Positions 32,119 through 40,766 of a stretch of DNA of 64,000 bases are shown piece after piece. This DNA is from Flavobacteriales bacterium BRH_c54 (lineage in GTDB: Bacteria; Bacteroidota; Bacteroidia; Flavobacteriales_E; Vicingaceae), in NCBI GenBank assembly GCA_000961845.1, contig LADZ01000009.1:1-64000 (forward strand). The letters are read 5' to 3'. Positions within the stretch are counted from its first letter, which is position 1; each line of letters begins with the position of its first letter. The notes beneath the pieces were generated by a model. That model was not told where the DNA came from, made no database searches, and saw only the letters and a list, made by a program, of their open reading frames with translations. The translations under genes and the position numbers were made by a program.

Positions 32119-34899
32119 ATGGATTCAATGATGATTTACTTGCCGATTGTATTGGCTTTAGTTGGGCTAGCCTTCATGGCAGCGAAAAGAGCATGGGTAT
32201 TAAAACAAGATGCCGGTGACGGTAAGATGAAAGAAATTTCAGATTACATTTATGAAGGAGCTTTAGCATTCTTAAAAGCTGAATACCGTTTATTAACTTT
32301 CTTCGTAATTGGAGCAAGTATCGTTTTGGCAGGAATATCTTTTATAGTTCCTACTACACATATACTAATAGTAGTAGCTTTTATTTTTGGAGCATTTTTT
32401 TCTGCATTAGCAGGAAATATGGGGATGAAAATAGCAACCAAAACTAATGTTAGAACAACGCAAGCTGCTCGTACAAGTTTACCTCAAGCATTAAAAGTTT
32501 CTTTTGGTGGTGGTACTGTAATGGGCTTAGGTGTTGCCGGTTTAGCCGTATTGGGTTTAACAGGTTTCTTTATCATTTTATTTAATTATTTTATGAAAGG
32601 TGCATGGACTTCTACAGAAGACATGACAATTGTATTGGAAACCTTAGCAGGATTTTCATTAGGAGCTGAATCTATTGCTTTATTTGCTAGAGTTGGTGGA
32701 GGTATTTATACTAAAGCTGCCGATGTTGGTGCCGATTTAGTTGGAAAAGTAGAAGCAGGAATTCCTGAAGATGATCCTCGTAATCCTGCAACTATTGCAG
32801 ATAATGTTGGTGATAATGTTGGTGATGTTGCAGGTATGGGAGCAGATTTATTTGGTTCTTATGTGGCAACTGTATTAGCTGCCATGGTGTTGGGTAATTA
32901 TGTTATTGAAGATATGGGTGGAGCGATTCAAGATGTGTTTGGAGGAATAGGTCCTATCTTATTACCAATGGCAATTGCCGGTTTTGGAATCTTATTTTCT
33001 ATTATCGGAACAATGTTAGTGAAAATCAAAAATAATGATGCCAAAGAAAAACAAGTACAAGGAGCGTTGAATATCGGAAACTGGGTTTCTATTATATTAA
33101 CTGCTATTTCTTGTTTTGTTTTAGTAAAATATATGTTGCCAGGAATAATGAATATGGAATTCTTTGGAGAAGGGTTAAAAGAAATTTCTTCCATTAGAGT
33201 ATTTTATGCAACTATAGTAGGTTTAATTGTAGGGGGTGTTATTTCATCAGTTACAGAATATTATACAGGGCTAGGAACAAAACCTGTATTGGCAATTGTT
33301 CAGAAATCTTCTACAGGTGCTGGAACTAACGTAATTGCAGGTTTAGCAACAGGTATGATTTCCACCTTTCCAACAGTACTATTGTTTGCGGGCGCAATTT
33401 GGGCTTCTTATGCTTTAGCTGGTTTTTACGGTGTGGCTTTAGCTGCATCAGCTATGATGGCTACAACAGCAATGCAATTAGCTATTGATGCTTTTGGGCC
33501 GATATCAGACAATGCAGGAGGTATTGCTGAAATGAGCGAGTTACCTAAAGAGGTTAGAACACGTACTGATATTTTAGATTCAGTAGGTAATACTACTGCA
33601 GCAACAGGTAAAGGTTTTGCTATTGCTTCTGCAGCACTTACTTCTTTAGCATTATTTGCAGCTTATGTTACTTTTACAGGAATTGAAGGAATTAATATTT
33701 TTAAAGCACCTGTTTTGGCTATGTTGTTTGTAGGAGGAATGATTCCGGTTGTTTTTTCTGCATTAGCAATGAACTCAGTTGGAAAAGCGGCTATGGATAT
33801 GGTGTATGAAGTAAGAAGACAGTTTAAAGAAATTCCAGGTATTATGGAAGGAACGGGTAAGCCTGAATATGGTAAATGTGTTGACATATCTACCAAAGCA
33901 GCATTAAGAGAAATGATGTTACCAGGTATTTTAACTATTGGCTTTCCTATACTTATAGTAGTAATACCAATGTTGTTAGGATATGACAATAAACTAATTG
34001 CTGAGATGTTAGGTGGTTATATGGCAGGTGTTACTGTTTCTGGTGTGCTTTGGGCAGTTTTCCAAAATAATGCAGGTGGAGCTTGGGACAACGCTAAAAA
34101 ATCTTTTGAAGCTGGTGTGATGATTAATGGAGAGATGACTTACAAAGGCTCTGAAGCTCACAAGGCTGCAGTAACTGGTGATACAGTTGGAGATCCTTTT
34201 AAAGATACATCAGGACCATCAATGAATATCTTAATTAAATTAACTTGTTTAATTGGTTTAGTAATAGCTCCAATCTTAGGTGGACATACTGAAGGTAATG
34301 AATCAGAATCTGCAGCTGTTGAGGTTGTGCTTACAGAGCAAGTTGTTGAAAATGTATCAAAAGATATTAGTGAATTACAAGGAGAATGGATACTTGATGA
34401 ATCTCATGCTTATGTAGATTTTTCAATCAGACATTTATTAGCTACTTCTAAAGGAAGTTTTCAAAAAGTTACTGGTAATGTAAATTTTGATAATGAAAAT
34501 ACAGCTATTGAAATAATTATAGATGTTAATTCAATTTATACAGGAAATGAAAAAAGAGATAAACACTTAAGAAGCGATGAAATGTTTGATGCAGAAAAAC
34601 ATCCAACTATTAAGTTTGTTTCAAATAATGTTGTTAAAACAGAAGAAGGATATGTTGCAAATGGTAAGTTGACTATGAGAGGTGTTACTAAAGATGCTTC
34701 TTTTAATTTTGTTTACTTAGGAAAACAAGATACACCATGGGGATTTCCTTCTGCTGCATTTAGTGGAACGCTAACAGTTAATAAAAATGATTTTGGTTTG
34801 ACTTACGGAGGAAGTATTTTAGGAGAAGATGTTACTGTAGAGTATTCTTTTGAATTAAATCCAAAACCAGAAGAAGTTACAAAAGAAACTATGGAATAA
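32119..34899 (+). CDS. hppA: Membrane pyrophosphatase (cation pump) fused to C-terminal YceI domain
   Basis: 926 residues in one uninterrupted frame. Residues 1-~725 are a 16-helix membrane pyrophosphatase that couples PPi hydrolysis to Na+ and/or H+ export: [20 protein letters not shown] (193-212), [20 protein letters not shown] (217-236), TTAATGKG with Ala494 and Gly497 (the K+-dependent type; K+-independent enzymes have Lys/Thr there), and Glu184-Ser185 in SLGAES, where Na+ pumps carry a key acidic residue. Residues ~727-752 are an acidic linker. Residues ~754-920 are a YceI domain ([18 protein letters not shown] at 755-772, [14 protein letters not shown]). In solved pyrophosphatases the C-terminus is periplasmic, which suits YceI, a periplasmic isoprenoid-binding lipocalin-like family. 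The usual length without YceI is about 700-750. Confidence 0.95.
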   Translation: MDSMMIYLPIVLALVGLAFMAAKRAWVLKQDAGDGKMKEISDYIYEGALAFLKAEYRLLTFFVIGASIVLAGISFIVPTTHILIVVAFIFGAFFSALAGNMGMKIATKTNVRTTQAARTSLPQALKVSFGGGTVMGLGVAGLAVLGLTGFFIILFNYFMKGAWTSTEDMTIVLETLAGFSLGAESIALFARVGGGIYTKAADVGADLVGKVEAGIPEDDPRNPATIADNVGDNVGDVAGMGADLFGSYVATVLAAMVLGNYVIEDMGGAIQDVFGGIGPILLPMAIAGFGILFSIIGTMLVKIKNNDAKEKQVQGALNIGNWVSIILTAISCFVLVKYMLPGIMNMEFFGEGLKEISSIRVFYATIVGLIVGGVISSVTEYYTGLGTKPVLAIVQKSSTGAGTNVIAGLATGMISTFPTVLLFAGAIWASYALAGFYGVALAASAMMATTAMQLAIDAFGPISDNAGGIAEMSELPKEVRTRTDILDSVGNTTAATGKGFAIASAALTSLALFAAYVTFTGIEGINIFKAPVLAMLFVGGMIPVVFSALAMNSVGKAAMDMVYEVRRQFKEIPGIMEGTGKPEYGKCVDISTKAALREMMLPGILTIGFPILIVVIPMLLGYDNKLIAEMLGGYMAGVTVSGVLWAVFQNNAGGAWDNAKKSFEAGVMINGEMTYKGSEAHKAAVTGDTVGDPFKDTSGPSMNILIKLTCLIGLVIAPILGGHTEGNESESAAVEVVLTEQVVENVSKDISELQGEWILDESHAYVDFSIRHLLATSKGSFQKVTGNVNFDNENTAIEIIIDVNSIYTGNEKRDKHLRSDEMFDAEKHPTIKFVSNNVVKTEEGYVANGKLTMRGVTKDASFNFVYLGKQDTPWGFPSAAFSGTLTVNKNDFGLTYGGSILGEDVTVEYSFELNPKPEEVTKETME

Positions 34900-34958
34900 A
34901 ATATTTAATTCATTATAATCATAGACATTTTTAATAAGAAGTTTGTAAAATATATAAA

Positions 34959-34989
34959 ATATGGCATAGGGCATATGTCGTATTTTTTT
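34959..34989 (+). terminator. Probable terminator of the pyrophosphatase-YceI gene
   Basis: 10-bp stem with two G-U pairs (34959-34968 with 34974-34983), GGGCA loop, followed by six T. Confidence 0.55.
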
Positions 34990-35275
34990 ACACATGAGTT
35001 AGTTTTAATACATTAAAACAAAAAAAGAAAATGCGAATTATGGCAACCAATTATATTTAAATAAAATGTTGTATAAAAAAATATAAAATTTCGAAAATAG
35101 AAGATATATTAAAAGAAACACAATGTGGTTAATGCTTTTAGAGTGTTTTTATAGAATTAAAAAATGTTAAAAAACAGTTATTTTTTTAAATTAAGAAGGA
35201 GTTTAAAGCATAATAGATACATTTGTCGTTGATAATTAATATGCTATGAGATTATAAACAGCATGTTAATTGTTT

Positions 35276-35289
35276 TTAACAATTGTTAA
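35276..35289. promoter_or_regulatory. Perfect 14-bp palindrome upstream of the outer-membrane protein promoter
   Basis: TTAACAATTGTTAA is self-complementary. It is preceded by a partial copy, TTAATTGTT (35266-35274), and lies 17 bases before the -33 TTG, a normal activator/operator position. Confidence 0.45.
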
Positions 35290-35305
35290 TAAAAAAAATA
35301 AAAAC

Positions 35306-35338
35306 TTGTGCAATTTAAAAAAAATGTTGTAAGTTTGC
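35306..35338 (+). promoter_or_regulatory. Complete promoter of the outer-membrane protein gene
   Basis: TTG (-33, 35306-35308), 21 bases, then TAAGTTTGC (-7, 35330-35338), matching the Bacteroidota TTG/TAnnTTTG consensus; 64 bases before the ATG. Confidence 0.75.
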
Positions 35339-35401
35339 CCAAGTTTTAAAAAAGTAAATTAAATTAGAAATTAAATTAAAGTTTAACTAAAAACAATTAA
35401 A

Positions 35402-36262
35402 ATGAAAAAAAGAGTATTATTTGTAGCTTCTTTATTTTTAGCTACTGCGACTTTCGCACAAGATGGTTTAACATCTAAAAAAGGTGAAGCTTATTTACCA
35501 GAAGCTGGTGATTGGTCTATCGGTATCGATGCTAATCCTATTATTAACTATGCAGGTAACTTATTTAACGGAAACACTTTCAATAGTGCTGGTGCTGGTG
35601 CTACATGGTTTGCTCCAAACATGGCTATCTATGGAAAAATGTTTAAAGATGAGACTACTGCATACAGAGGTATGTTAAGAATTGGTTTCGGAAGTACAAC
35701 AACTACTAACATTTTTGATACTTCTTCAACTGTAACTCCTGTTGAATTAACAGATGAAATGAAAACTTCTTACAATAACATCGTTTTAGGTGGTGGTATT
35801 GAGAAAAGAAGAGGTAATACTAGAATTCAAGGTGTTTATGGTGCTATGATAATGATTGGATTTGGTGGTTCTTCAACTACTTATGATTACGGTCATGGTT
35901 TTAGTGATGATGTAGTTGCTACTTGGACTGATAACTTTACTGCTGGTACTACTACTACAAGTAATGGTCCTAGAACTACAGAAATGAAAAATGGTTCTAC
36001 TTTTATGTTAGGATTACAAGGTTTTATCGGTGTTGAATGGTTTTTTGCTCCAAAAGTATCTTTAGGTGCTGAATATACTTGGGGATTAGCAATGAATTCA
36101 ACTGGTGAAGGTGAGCAAACTACAGAGCAATGGACTTTAGCTTCTCCATCAGCTACTGCTAACTCTTTAGTAACTAGAACTACTAAAACTGGAAAAACTA
36201 GTTCTTTCGGTTTAGATACTGGTATCTCTGGTGCTAACATTTCATTAAACTTCCACTTCTAA
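35402..36262 (+). CDS. Outer-membrane beta-barrel protein, probably abundant
   Basis: 286 residues: signal peptide MKKRVLFVASLFLATATFAQ, then alternating amphipathic strands and a C-terminal ISLNFHF ending in Phe, the usual C-terminal signature of outer-membrane barrels. Rich in Gly, Thr and Ser. Codons are strongly biased to GGT, GCT, ACT, AAC and TTA compared with the neighbours, as expected for a highly expressed gene, and it has a full promoter and a strong terminator. I cannot assign a substrate; a porin or OmpA-like barrel without the peptidoglycan domain is possible. Confidence 0.85.
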   Translation: MKKRVLFVASLFLATATFAQDGLTSKKGEAYLPEAGDWSIGIDANPIINYAGNLFNGNTFNSAGAGATWFAPNMAIYGKMFKDETTAYRGMLRIGFGSTTTTNIFDTSSTVTPVELTDEMKTSYNNIVLGGGIEKRRGNTRIQGVYGAMIMIGFGGSSTTYDYGHGFSDDVVATWTDNFTAGTTTTSNGPRTTEMKNGSTFMLGLQGFIGVEWFFAPKVSLGAEYTWGLAMNSTGEGEQTTEQWTLASPSATANSLVTRTTKTGKTSSFGLDTGISGANISLNFHF

Positions 36263-36281
36263 GAAGTAGATTAATAAGATA

Positions 36282-36317
36282 AAAAAACCCTTGAGATTTT
36301 TTCTCAAGGGTTTTTTG
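36282..36317 (+). terminator. Terminator of the outer-membrane protein gene
   Basis: Perfect 15-bp stem (36282-36296 with 36302-36316) around five T, A-run before and T-run within and after. Confidence 0.9.
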
Positions 36318-36461
36318 TTTTATAAGGTTTCTTCTGTCAAGAAATTTCAATTATATTTTGATATAGAAAAAAATATATTGATTTTTTTATTTCAAAGCAA
36401 TAACTTTTATAAAATACACTATAAAATGATTTATTTTGCATTCTGCTATTAATATCATTTA

Positions 36462-37502
36462 ATGCTCAAAAAAATAATCATATCTCTATTCTTAATCTTG
36501 CTTATTGGTGGCGGATATGTGGTGTATAACATGTATGCAAAGGTTTATCAGCCCAATGTTACCTTAAAAAATGCCAATTCTGCTTATTTCCATATTTATA
36601 GCCATTATACTTTTGATGATGTAATTAACAGCCTCTACGAAAATGGAATTATTATAAATAGAGCCTCTTTTAAATGGGTGGCAGAAAAGAAATCTAACTT
36701 CATTAACAATATTAAACCAGGAAGATACAAACTTAGAGAAGGTATGAGCAACAATGAATTAATAGATTTATTACGTTCAGGAGAGCAAGAACCCGTAAAA
36801 GTAACTTTTAACAACGTACGAACTATTAAAGAATTAGCAGGAACAGCAACCAAAAATTTAGAGTGTGATAGTATTGAGTTGTATAATTTACTCAGCGATA
36901 AATCTTTTACATTAAAATACGGTTTTAATACTATTACTATTTTAACACTTTTCCTACCCAACACTTACGAGTTTTATTGGAATACATCTGCCGAAGAGTT
37001 TGTTCAACGTATGGCAGAAGAATACAAGAAATTTTGGAATGAAGATAGAAAAGCAAAAGCAAGAGCTTTAAATCTTTCTCAATCTGAAGTGGCTGTTTTG
37101 GCTTCTATTGTTCAAGCAGAACAATCTGTACATAGAGATGAAAGAGCTAAGATAGCAGGATTGTACATCAATAGATTACGAAAAGGTATGTTGCTACAAT
37201 CTGACCCTACAGTAGTTTATGGTATTGGAGATTTTAATATTAACAGAGTACTTACAAAACATTTAGAGACGAATACTCCATATAATACTTATATTTATAA
37301 AGGTTTGCCGCCCGGACCAATAAACCTGCCCGAAATAAGCTCTTTAGATGCTGTATTAAACTATGAAAAACACAATTATATCTATATGTGTGCTAAGGCA
37401 GATTTTTCTGGTTATCATGCTTTTGCAAGCAATTATAGTGAACATTTAGTTAACGCCAGAAATTTTCAAAGAGAACTTAATAGAAGAAGAATATATAAAT
37501 AA
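36462..37502 (+). CDS. mltG: Endolytic murein transglycosylase MltG
   Basis: 346-residue inner-membrane enzyme that cuts nascent glycan strands and sets their length. One N-terminal membrane helix (about 5-27), LysM-like subdomain, and YceG catalytic domain with ASIVQAEQ (catalytic Glu, about 214-221), RAKIAGLYINRLRKGMLLQS and DPTVVYGIGD, then YKGLPPGPINLPE and HAFASNYSEH. Length matches the family. Convergent with the BatE-like gene. Confidence 0.95.
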   Translation: MLKKIIISLFLILLIGGGYVVYNMYAKVYQPNVTLKNANSAYFHIYSHYTFDDVINSLYENGIIINRASFKWVAEKKSNFINNIKPGRYKLREGMSNNELIDLLRSGEQEPVKVTFNNVRTIKELAGTATKNLECDSIELYNLLSDKSFTLKYGFNTITILTLFLPNTYEFYWNTSAEEFVQRMAEEYKKFWNEDRKAKARALNLSQSEVAVLASIVQAEQSVHRDERAKIAGLYINRLRKGMLLQSDPTVVYGIGDFNINRVLTKHLETNTPYNTYIYKGLPPGPINLPEISSLDAVLNYEKHNYIYMCAKADFSGYHAFASNYSEHLVNARNFQRELNRRRIYK

Positions 37503-37557
37503 GCTAGAAGACTGAAGTTGGAAGTAAAAAATACGATTAACAATTAATCAATATAGC
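37502..37557. repeat. Heptad-phased degenerate repeat after mltG
   Basis: Parses as AGCTAGA, AGACTGA, AGTTGGA, AGTAAAA, AATACGA, TTAACAA, TTAATCA, ATATAGC; the first base belongs to the mltG stop codon. Confidence 0.65.
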
Positions 37558-37566
37558 GTTTTTATG

Positions 37567-37593
37567 TCTTTGTGAGAAATAAAATTCTTTGTG
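37567..37593. repeat. Direct repeat TCTTTGTG x2
   Basis: TCTTTGTG at 37567-37574 and 37586-37593, 19 bases apart, in the convergent gap. The layout resembles the dispersed CTTTGTG-type intergenic sequences I know from Bacteroidota genomes. Confidence 0.45.
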
Positions 37594-37602
37594 GTAAAAA
37601 AC

Positions 37603-38358
37603 CTAAATCTCTTCTATCTCCTCACTTTTAACCCATCCAATATTACCATTTTGGATCTTTATTTTAGACCATCCATTTTTTTCGTCTAATAAGTTAACTT
37701 TTAACCCTTCGTGTATAGTAAATAATTTATTAGATTTTTCGTTAGGTTCGCTCATTACAGATGAAATATTAGCAAAAACAATAGCATCTGATTTACTTTT
37801 TAATAAAGAACTGTTTTGATGTGCCATAAACCATGTAAATAAACTCACTAGAACTAGTAAAGCTCCACCATAAAAACCTATTTTCTTAATTACTATCTGA
37901 CTTAATAATAAATATCCAATAAAGAAAAGTAGTGCGATAAAAATAGAGATAATACTTAGCGTTGCCCACCCATCAACACTTTTTGAAGTAACGAATGTTT
38001 GCCAGGCGTTCTCAATAAATAATGAAGGTAAGGCTTCGACTTTATCAATGGTTTTATTATTGGCTATCTTAAGGTTAAAAGCGGCATCTTCATTACTCGG
38101 GTCCAACTTTAAAGCACGTTCGTAGTTCAATATGGCAGGTGCTATTTCATCATTTTTAAAATAAGCATTGCCCAAGTTGTAATAAACATCAGTAGCTGTT
38201 TTACCTTCTTCAATTAACAGTTCGTATTGCTCAATGGCTTTTTCGTATTTTTTTTCATCGTACAATTTATTAGCTAACTTAAAACTATCGTTTGCCATTA
38301 CGGTTGAGAAACTCAACAAACAAATTAAAAAATAAAATACGCCTATTTTTGGTGTCAT
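37603..38358 (-). CDS. BatE-like TPR-SH3 membrane protein
   Basis: Start chosen at the ATG at 38358 (251 residues), which gives a clean signal peptide (MTPKIGVFYFLICLLSFSTV); the frame also has a TTG at 38388. Order: signal peptide, two or three TPR repeats (about 24-95; KAIEQYELLIEEGKTATDVY, AILNYERALKLDPSNEDAAF), two membrane helices (about 135-185), and a C-terminal SH3-like domain (about 190-250; WSKIKIQNGNIGWVKSEEIE). This is the layout of BatE from aerotolerance (bat) operons, but no other bat gene is adjacent. Role unknown. Confidence 0.85.
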   Translation of the reverse strand: MTPKIGVFYFLICLLSFSTVMANDSFKLANKLYDEKKYEKAIEQYELLIEEGKTATDVYYNLGNAYFKNDEIAPAILNYERALKLDPSNEDAAFNLKIANNKTIDKVEALPSLFIENAWQTFVTSKSVDGWATLSIISIFIALLFFIGYLLLSQIVIKKIGFYGGALLVLVSLFTWFMAHQNSSLLKSKSDAIVFANISSVMSEPNEKSNKLFTIHEGLKVNLLDEKNGWSKIKIQNGNIGWVKSEEIEEI

Positions 38359-38469
38359 TTTTAATACTTTAAAAAAATATTCATCCAAAAATAAATCTTT
38401 TAATAGGTTATTTAGTGATTAAAGGATGATTAGTTGTTAAAAAATTTAAAACTACCTCAATTAAAAGGT

Positions 38470-38477
38470 TAATTTTG
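38470..38477 (+). promoter_or_regulatory. -7 promoter box (TAATTTTG) of the MoeB-like gene
   Basis: Exact TAnnTTTG match. It ends 24 bases before the TTG at 38502 and so supports that codon as the start. Confidence 0.55.
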
Positions 38478-38501
38478 TTAGGTAAATAAATATTTAATTC
38501 T

Positions 38502-39596
38502 TTGTTAAGCGAGTCAGAAAAAAAAAGATATAATCGCCATTTAATTCTCGATAAAGTTGGAATTGAAGGTCAGCAACGACTAAAAAATGCTCGGGTGTTG
38601 GTGATTGGTGCGGGAGGATTGGGTTGTCCGGTTTTACTTTATTTAACAGCAGCGGGAGTTGGAAATATTGGAATAATAGATTTTGATACTGTTGACGAAA
38701 GTAATTTACAACGCCAAGTTCTTTTTACGACAGAAGATATTGGAAAAAACAAAGCTTTAGCCGCTAAGGAAAGACTTTTGGCTCGAAATAATTGCATTGA
38801 AATTACTGTTTTCCCCGAAAAATTAACCACTGAAAATGCTCTTGAACTTTTTGGTCAATACGATATAATTATTGATGGAACTGACAATTTTTCTACTCGC
38901 TATTTGGTAAATGATGCTTGTGTGATAAGCAATAAACCTTTGATTTATGGTGCTATTTTTAAATTTGAAGGACAAGTTACGGTTTTTAATTACCAAAACG
39001 GACCAACTTATAGGTGTCTTTTTCCAAATCCGCCAAAAGCAGGAAGTGTTCCCAGTTGTTCTGATATTGGTGTGTTGGGCGTTTTACCCGGATTAATTGG
39101 GTTGCAACAAGCTAATGAAGCGTTGAAAATTATTTTACAAATTGGAGAAATACTTTCTGGAAAACTTACTATTTATAATGCTTTGGGAGCTGATACAACA
39201 ATTGTAAATATTACTAAAAACGAAACGGCAGTAAATATTGCTAAAAATATCAATTTTACAACATTTAATTATGACTTTTTTTGCGGGTTGACAGAAAACA
39301 AAAATAATATGAAAGAAATATCAATTAATGACCTTGCTCATTTTTTAGAAGAAAAAGAATTGCAAATTTTGGATGTTAGAATGCCATGGGAACAACCAAA
39401 GTTAAATGATGAAAGAGTTATAAATATTCCTTTGCAGGAAATTCCGCAACAGATGGAGCGTATAGATAAATCATTAAAAACATTGGTTTTTTGCCAACAT
39501 GGTGTTCGAAGTGTTAATTGTATTGAATTTTTAGAAAAGCAAGGTTTTGATAAGTTAATTAACCTTCGAGAAGGAATTGTAGATTGGAAACAATAA
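38502..39596 (+). CDS. MoeB/ThiF-type adenylyltransferase with rhodanese domain
   Basis: 364-residue E1-like enzyme that adenylates the C-terminus of a ubiquitin-like sulfur carrier (MoaD or ThiS type). Adenylation domain (1-~245): RYNRHLILDKVG (9-20), ATP loop GAGGLGCPVLLYL (37-49), the conserved DGTDNFSTRYLVND (130-143). C-terminal rhodanese domain (about 275-364) with active-site loop CQHGVRS. I see no CxxC pairs, which make a zinc site in many MoeB/ThiF proteins. The start is TTG; no ATG, GTG or other TTG is in frame before a TAA 15 bases upstream. moaE follows 9 bases later, favouring a molybdopterin role. Confidence 0.88.
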   Translation: MLSESEKKRYNRHLILDKVGIEGQQRLKNARVLVIGAGGLGCPVLLYLTAAGVGNIGIIDFDTVDESNLQRQVLFTTEDIGKNKALAAKERLLARNNCIEITVFPEKLTTENALELFGQYDIIIDGTDNFSTRYLVNDACVISNKPLIYGAIFKFEGQVTVFNYQNGPTYRCLFPNPPKAGSVPSCSDIGVLGVLPGLIGLQQANEALKIILQIGEILSGKLTIYNALGADTTIVNITKNETAVNIAKNINFTTFNYDFFCGLTENKNNMKEISINDLAHFLEEKELQILDVRMPWEQPKLNDERVINIPLQEIPQQMERIDKSLKTLVFCQHGVRSVNCIEFLEKQGFDKLINLREGIVDWKQ

Positions 39597-39605
39597 ATAA
39601 ACCAT

Positions 39606-40034
39606 ATGAAAAAAGCATTAGTAGTAGGAGCGATATCTCCCGAAAAAATAGCGACTTCCATAGCTCATCACCAAGTTAAAACAAATATAGGTGGACATGC
39701 TATATTTTTAGGACAAGTTAGAGCGGACGAAATAGAGGGGAAAACGGTAAAAGCGATAGATTATACTGCTTATGAAGAAATGGCAGAAAAAGAATTTCAT
39801 CAAATAAGAGAAACCGCTTTTGAAAAATTTGATTTAACCTGTTTACATATTTATCACAGTTTGGGCATTGTAAAAGCAGGAGAAATATGTTTATTTGTTT
39901 TCACATCATCTAAGCACAGAGCAATGGCTTTTGATGCTTGTCGATTTATTACCGAAGAAATTAAGGCAAAAGTGCCTGTTTTTGGTAAAGAAATTTTTGA
40001 AGATGATTCTCATCAATGGAAAAAGAATAGTTAA
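39606..40034 (+). CDS. moaE: Molybdopterin synthase catalytic subunit
   Basis: 142-residue large subunit of molybdopterin synthase, which adds the dithiolene sulfurs to precursor Z with MoaD. GHAIFLGQVRAD (29-40), TAYEEMAEKEF, HSLGIVKAGEICLF and HRAMAFDACRFITEEIKAKV are family motifs; the C-terminal FEDDSHQWKKN carries the conserved lysines. moaD, moaA and moaC are not in the window. Preceded by the MoeB-like gene. Confidence 0.93.
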   Translation: MKKALVVGAISPEKIATSIAHHQVKTNIGGHAIFLGQVRADEIEGKTVKAIDYTAYEEMAEKEFHQIRETAFEKFDLTCLHIYHSLGIVKAGEICLFVFTSSKHRAMAFDACRFITEEIKAKVPVFGKEIFEDDSHQWKKNS

Positions 40035-40130
40035 GTCTTCAACATTTAGTGTTAGTAAAACCATTATAACACTCCATTTCACAACGGAAAATGTAGTATT
40101 TTTACCAAAACTAATTTCCTATTTCAATTT

Positions 40131-40754
40131 ATGAACGAAATTTTTTCACCTTCATTTAATAGAGCTGTAGAGCAACTTTCATCATTACCGGGAATAGGCA
40201 GAAAAACTGCTACCCGATTGGTATTGCATTTATTAACCAGAACTAATGAAGAATTAAATTCTTTCGGTACTTCTTTTTCATCGTTGGCAAGTCAGATAAA
40301 TTATTGCAAAAGTTGTTATACCATTACTGAAAATACGCAATGTAATATTTGCACACATCCCAACAGAAACGACCAAACCATTTGTGTGGTTGAAAATGTG
40401 TTAGATGTTTATGCTATTGAGAATACCAATCAATTTAAAGGAAAATACCATGTATTGGGAGGTATTATTTCTCCAATGGAAGGAATTGGTCCCAACGATG
40501 TTAAGTTAAATGAGCTTTTTGAACGCATCAGGAATGAAAATACCCAAGAATTAATTTTAGCCTTAAGTGCTACTATGGAAGGCGATGCAACTAACTTTTA
40601 CATCTTTAAAAAACTTAAAGATTTTCCCATAAAAATTACCACTATTGCCAGAGGAATTGGTATAGGAGATGAACTGGAATATACCGATGAACTTACTCTT
40701 GGGCGTTCTATTCTTAACAGAGTTCCTTTTGAAAATACTTTAACCTTGCGTTAA
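40131..40754 (+). CDS. recR: Recombination protein RecR
   Basis: 207-residue RecFOR mediator protein that helps load RecA on gaps. N-terminal helix-hairpin-helix (LSSLPGIGRKTATRLVLHLL), Cys4 zinc finger (CKSCYTITENTQCNIC, about 58-73) and Toprim domain (QTICVVENVLDVYAIENT onward, GGIISPMEGIGPND). Normal length. A 96-base gap with no clear features separates it from moaE; the glycosyltransferase follows 12 bases downstream. Confidence 0.97.
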   Translation: MNEIFSPSFNRAVEQLSSLPGIGRKTATRLVLHLLTRTNEELNSFGTSFSSLASQINYCKSCYTITENTQCNICTHPNRNDQTICVVENVLDVYAIENTNQFKGKYHVLGGIISPMEGIGPNDVKLNELFERIRNENTQELILALSATMEGDATNFYIFKKLKDFPIKITTIARGIGIGDELEYTDELTLGRSILNRVPFENTLTLR

Positions 40755-40766
40755 TAATTTATTTCC

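Larger units (their letters stand above)
34990..35401 (+). other. AT-rich intergenic region before the outer-membrane protein gene
   Basis: About 410 very AT-rich bases without a convincing ORF. From 35266 on it carries a half-palindrome, the perfect palindrome at 35276-35289, and a complete promoter at 35306-35338. Bases 34990-35260 show nothing I can name. Confidence 0.6.

Noticed and set aside
33663-33989. 108-residue ORF antisense to the pyrophosphatase gene
   Set aside because: Low-complexity Ile/Pro-rich translation that mirrors membrane helices of the real gene.
34990-35265. Small RNA gene in the AT-rich region
   Set aside because: No promoter-terminator pair or stable hairpin set could be defined there.
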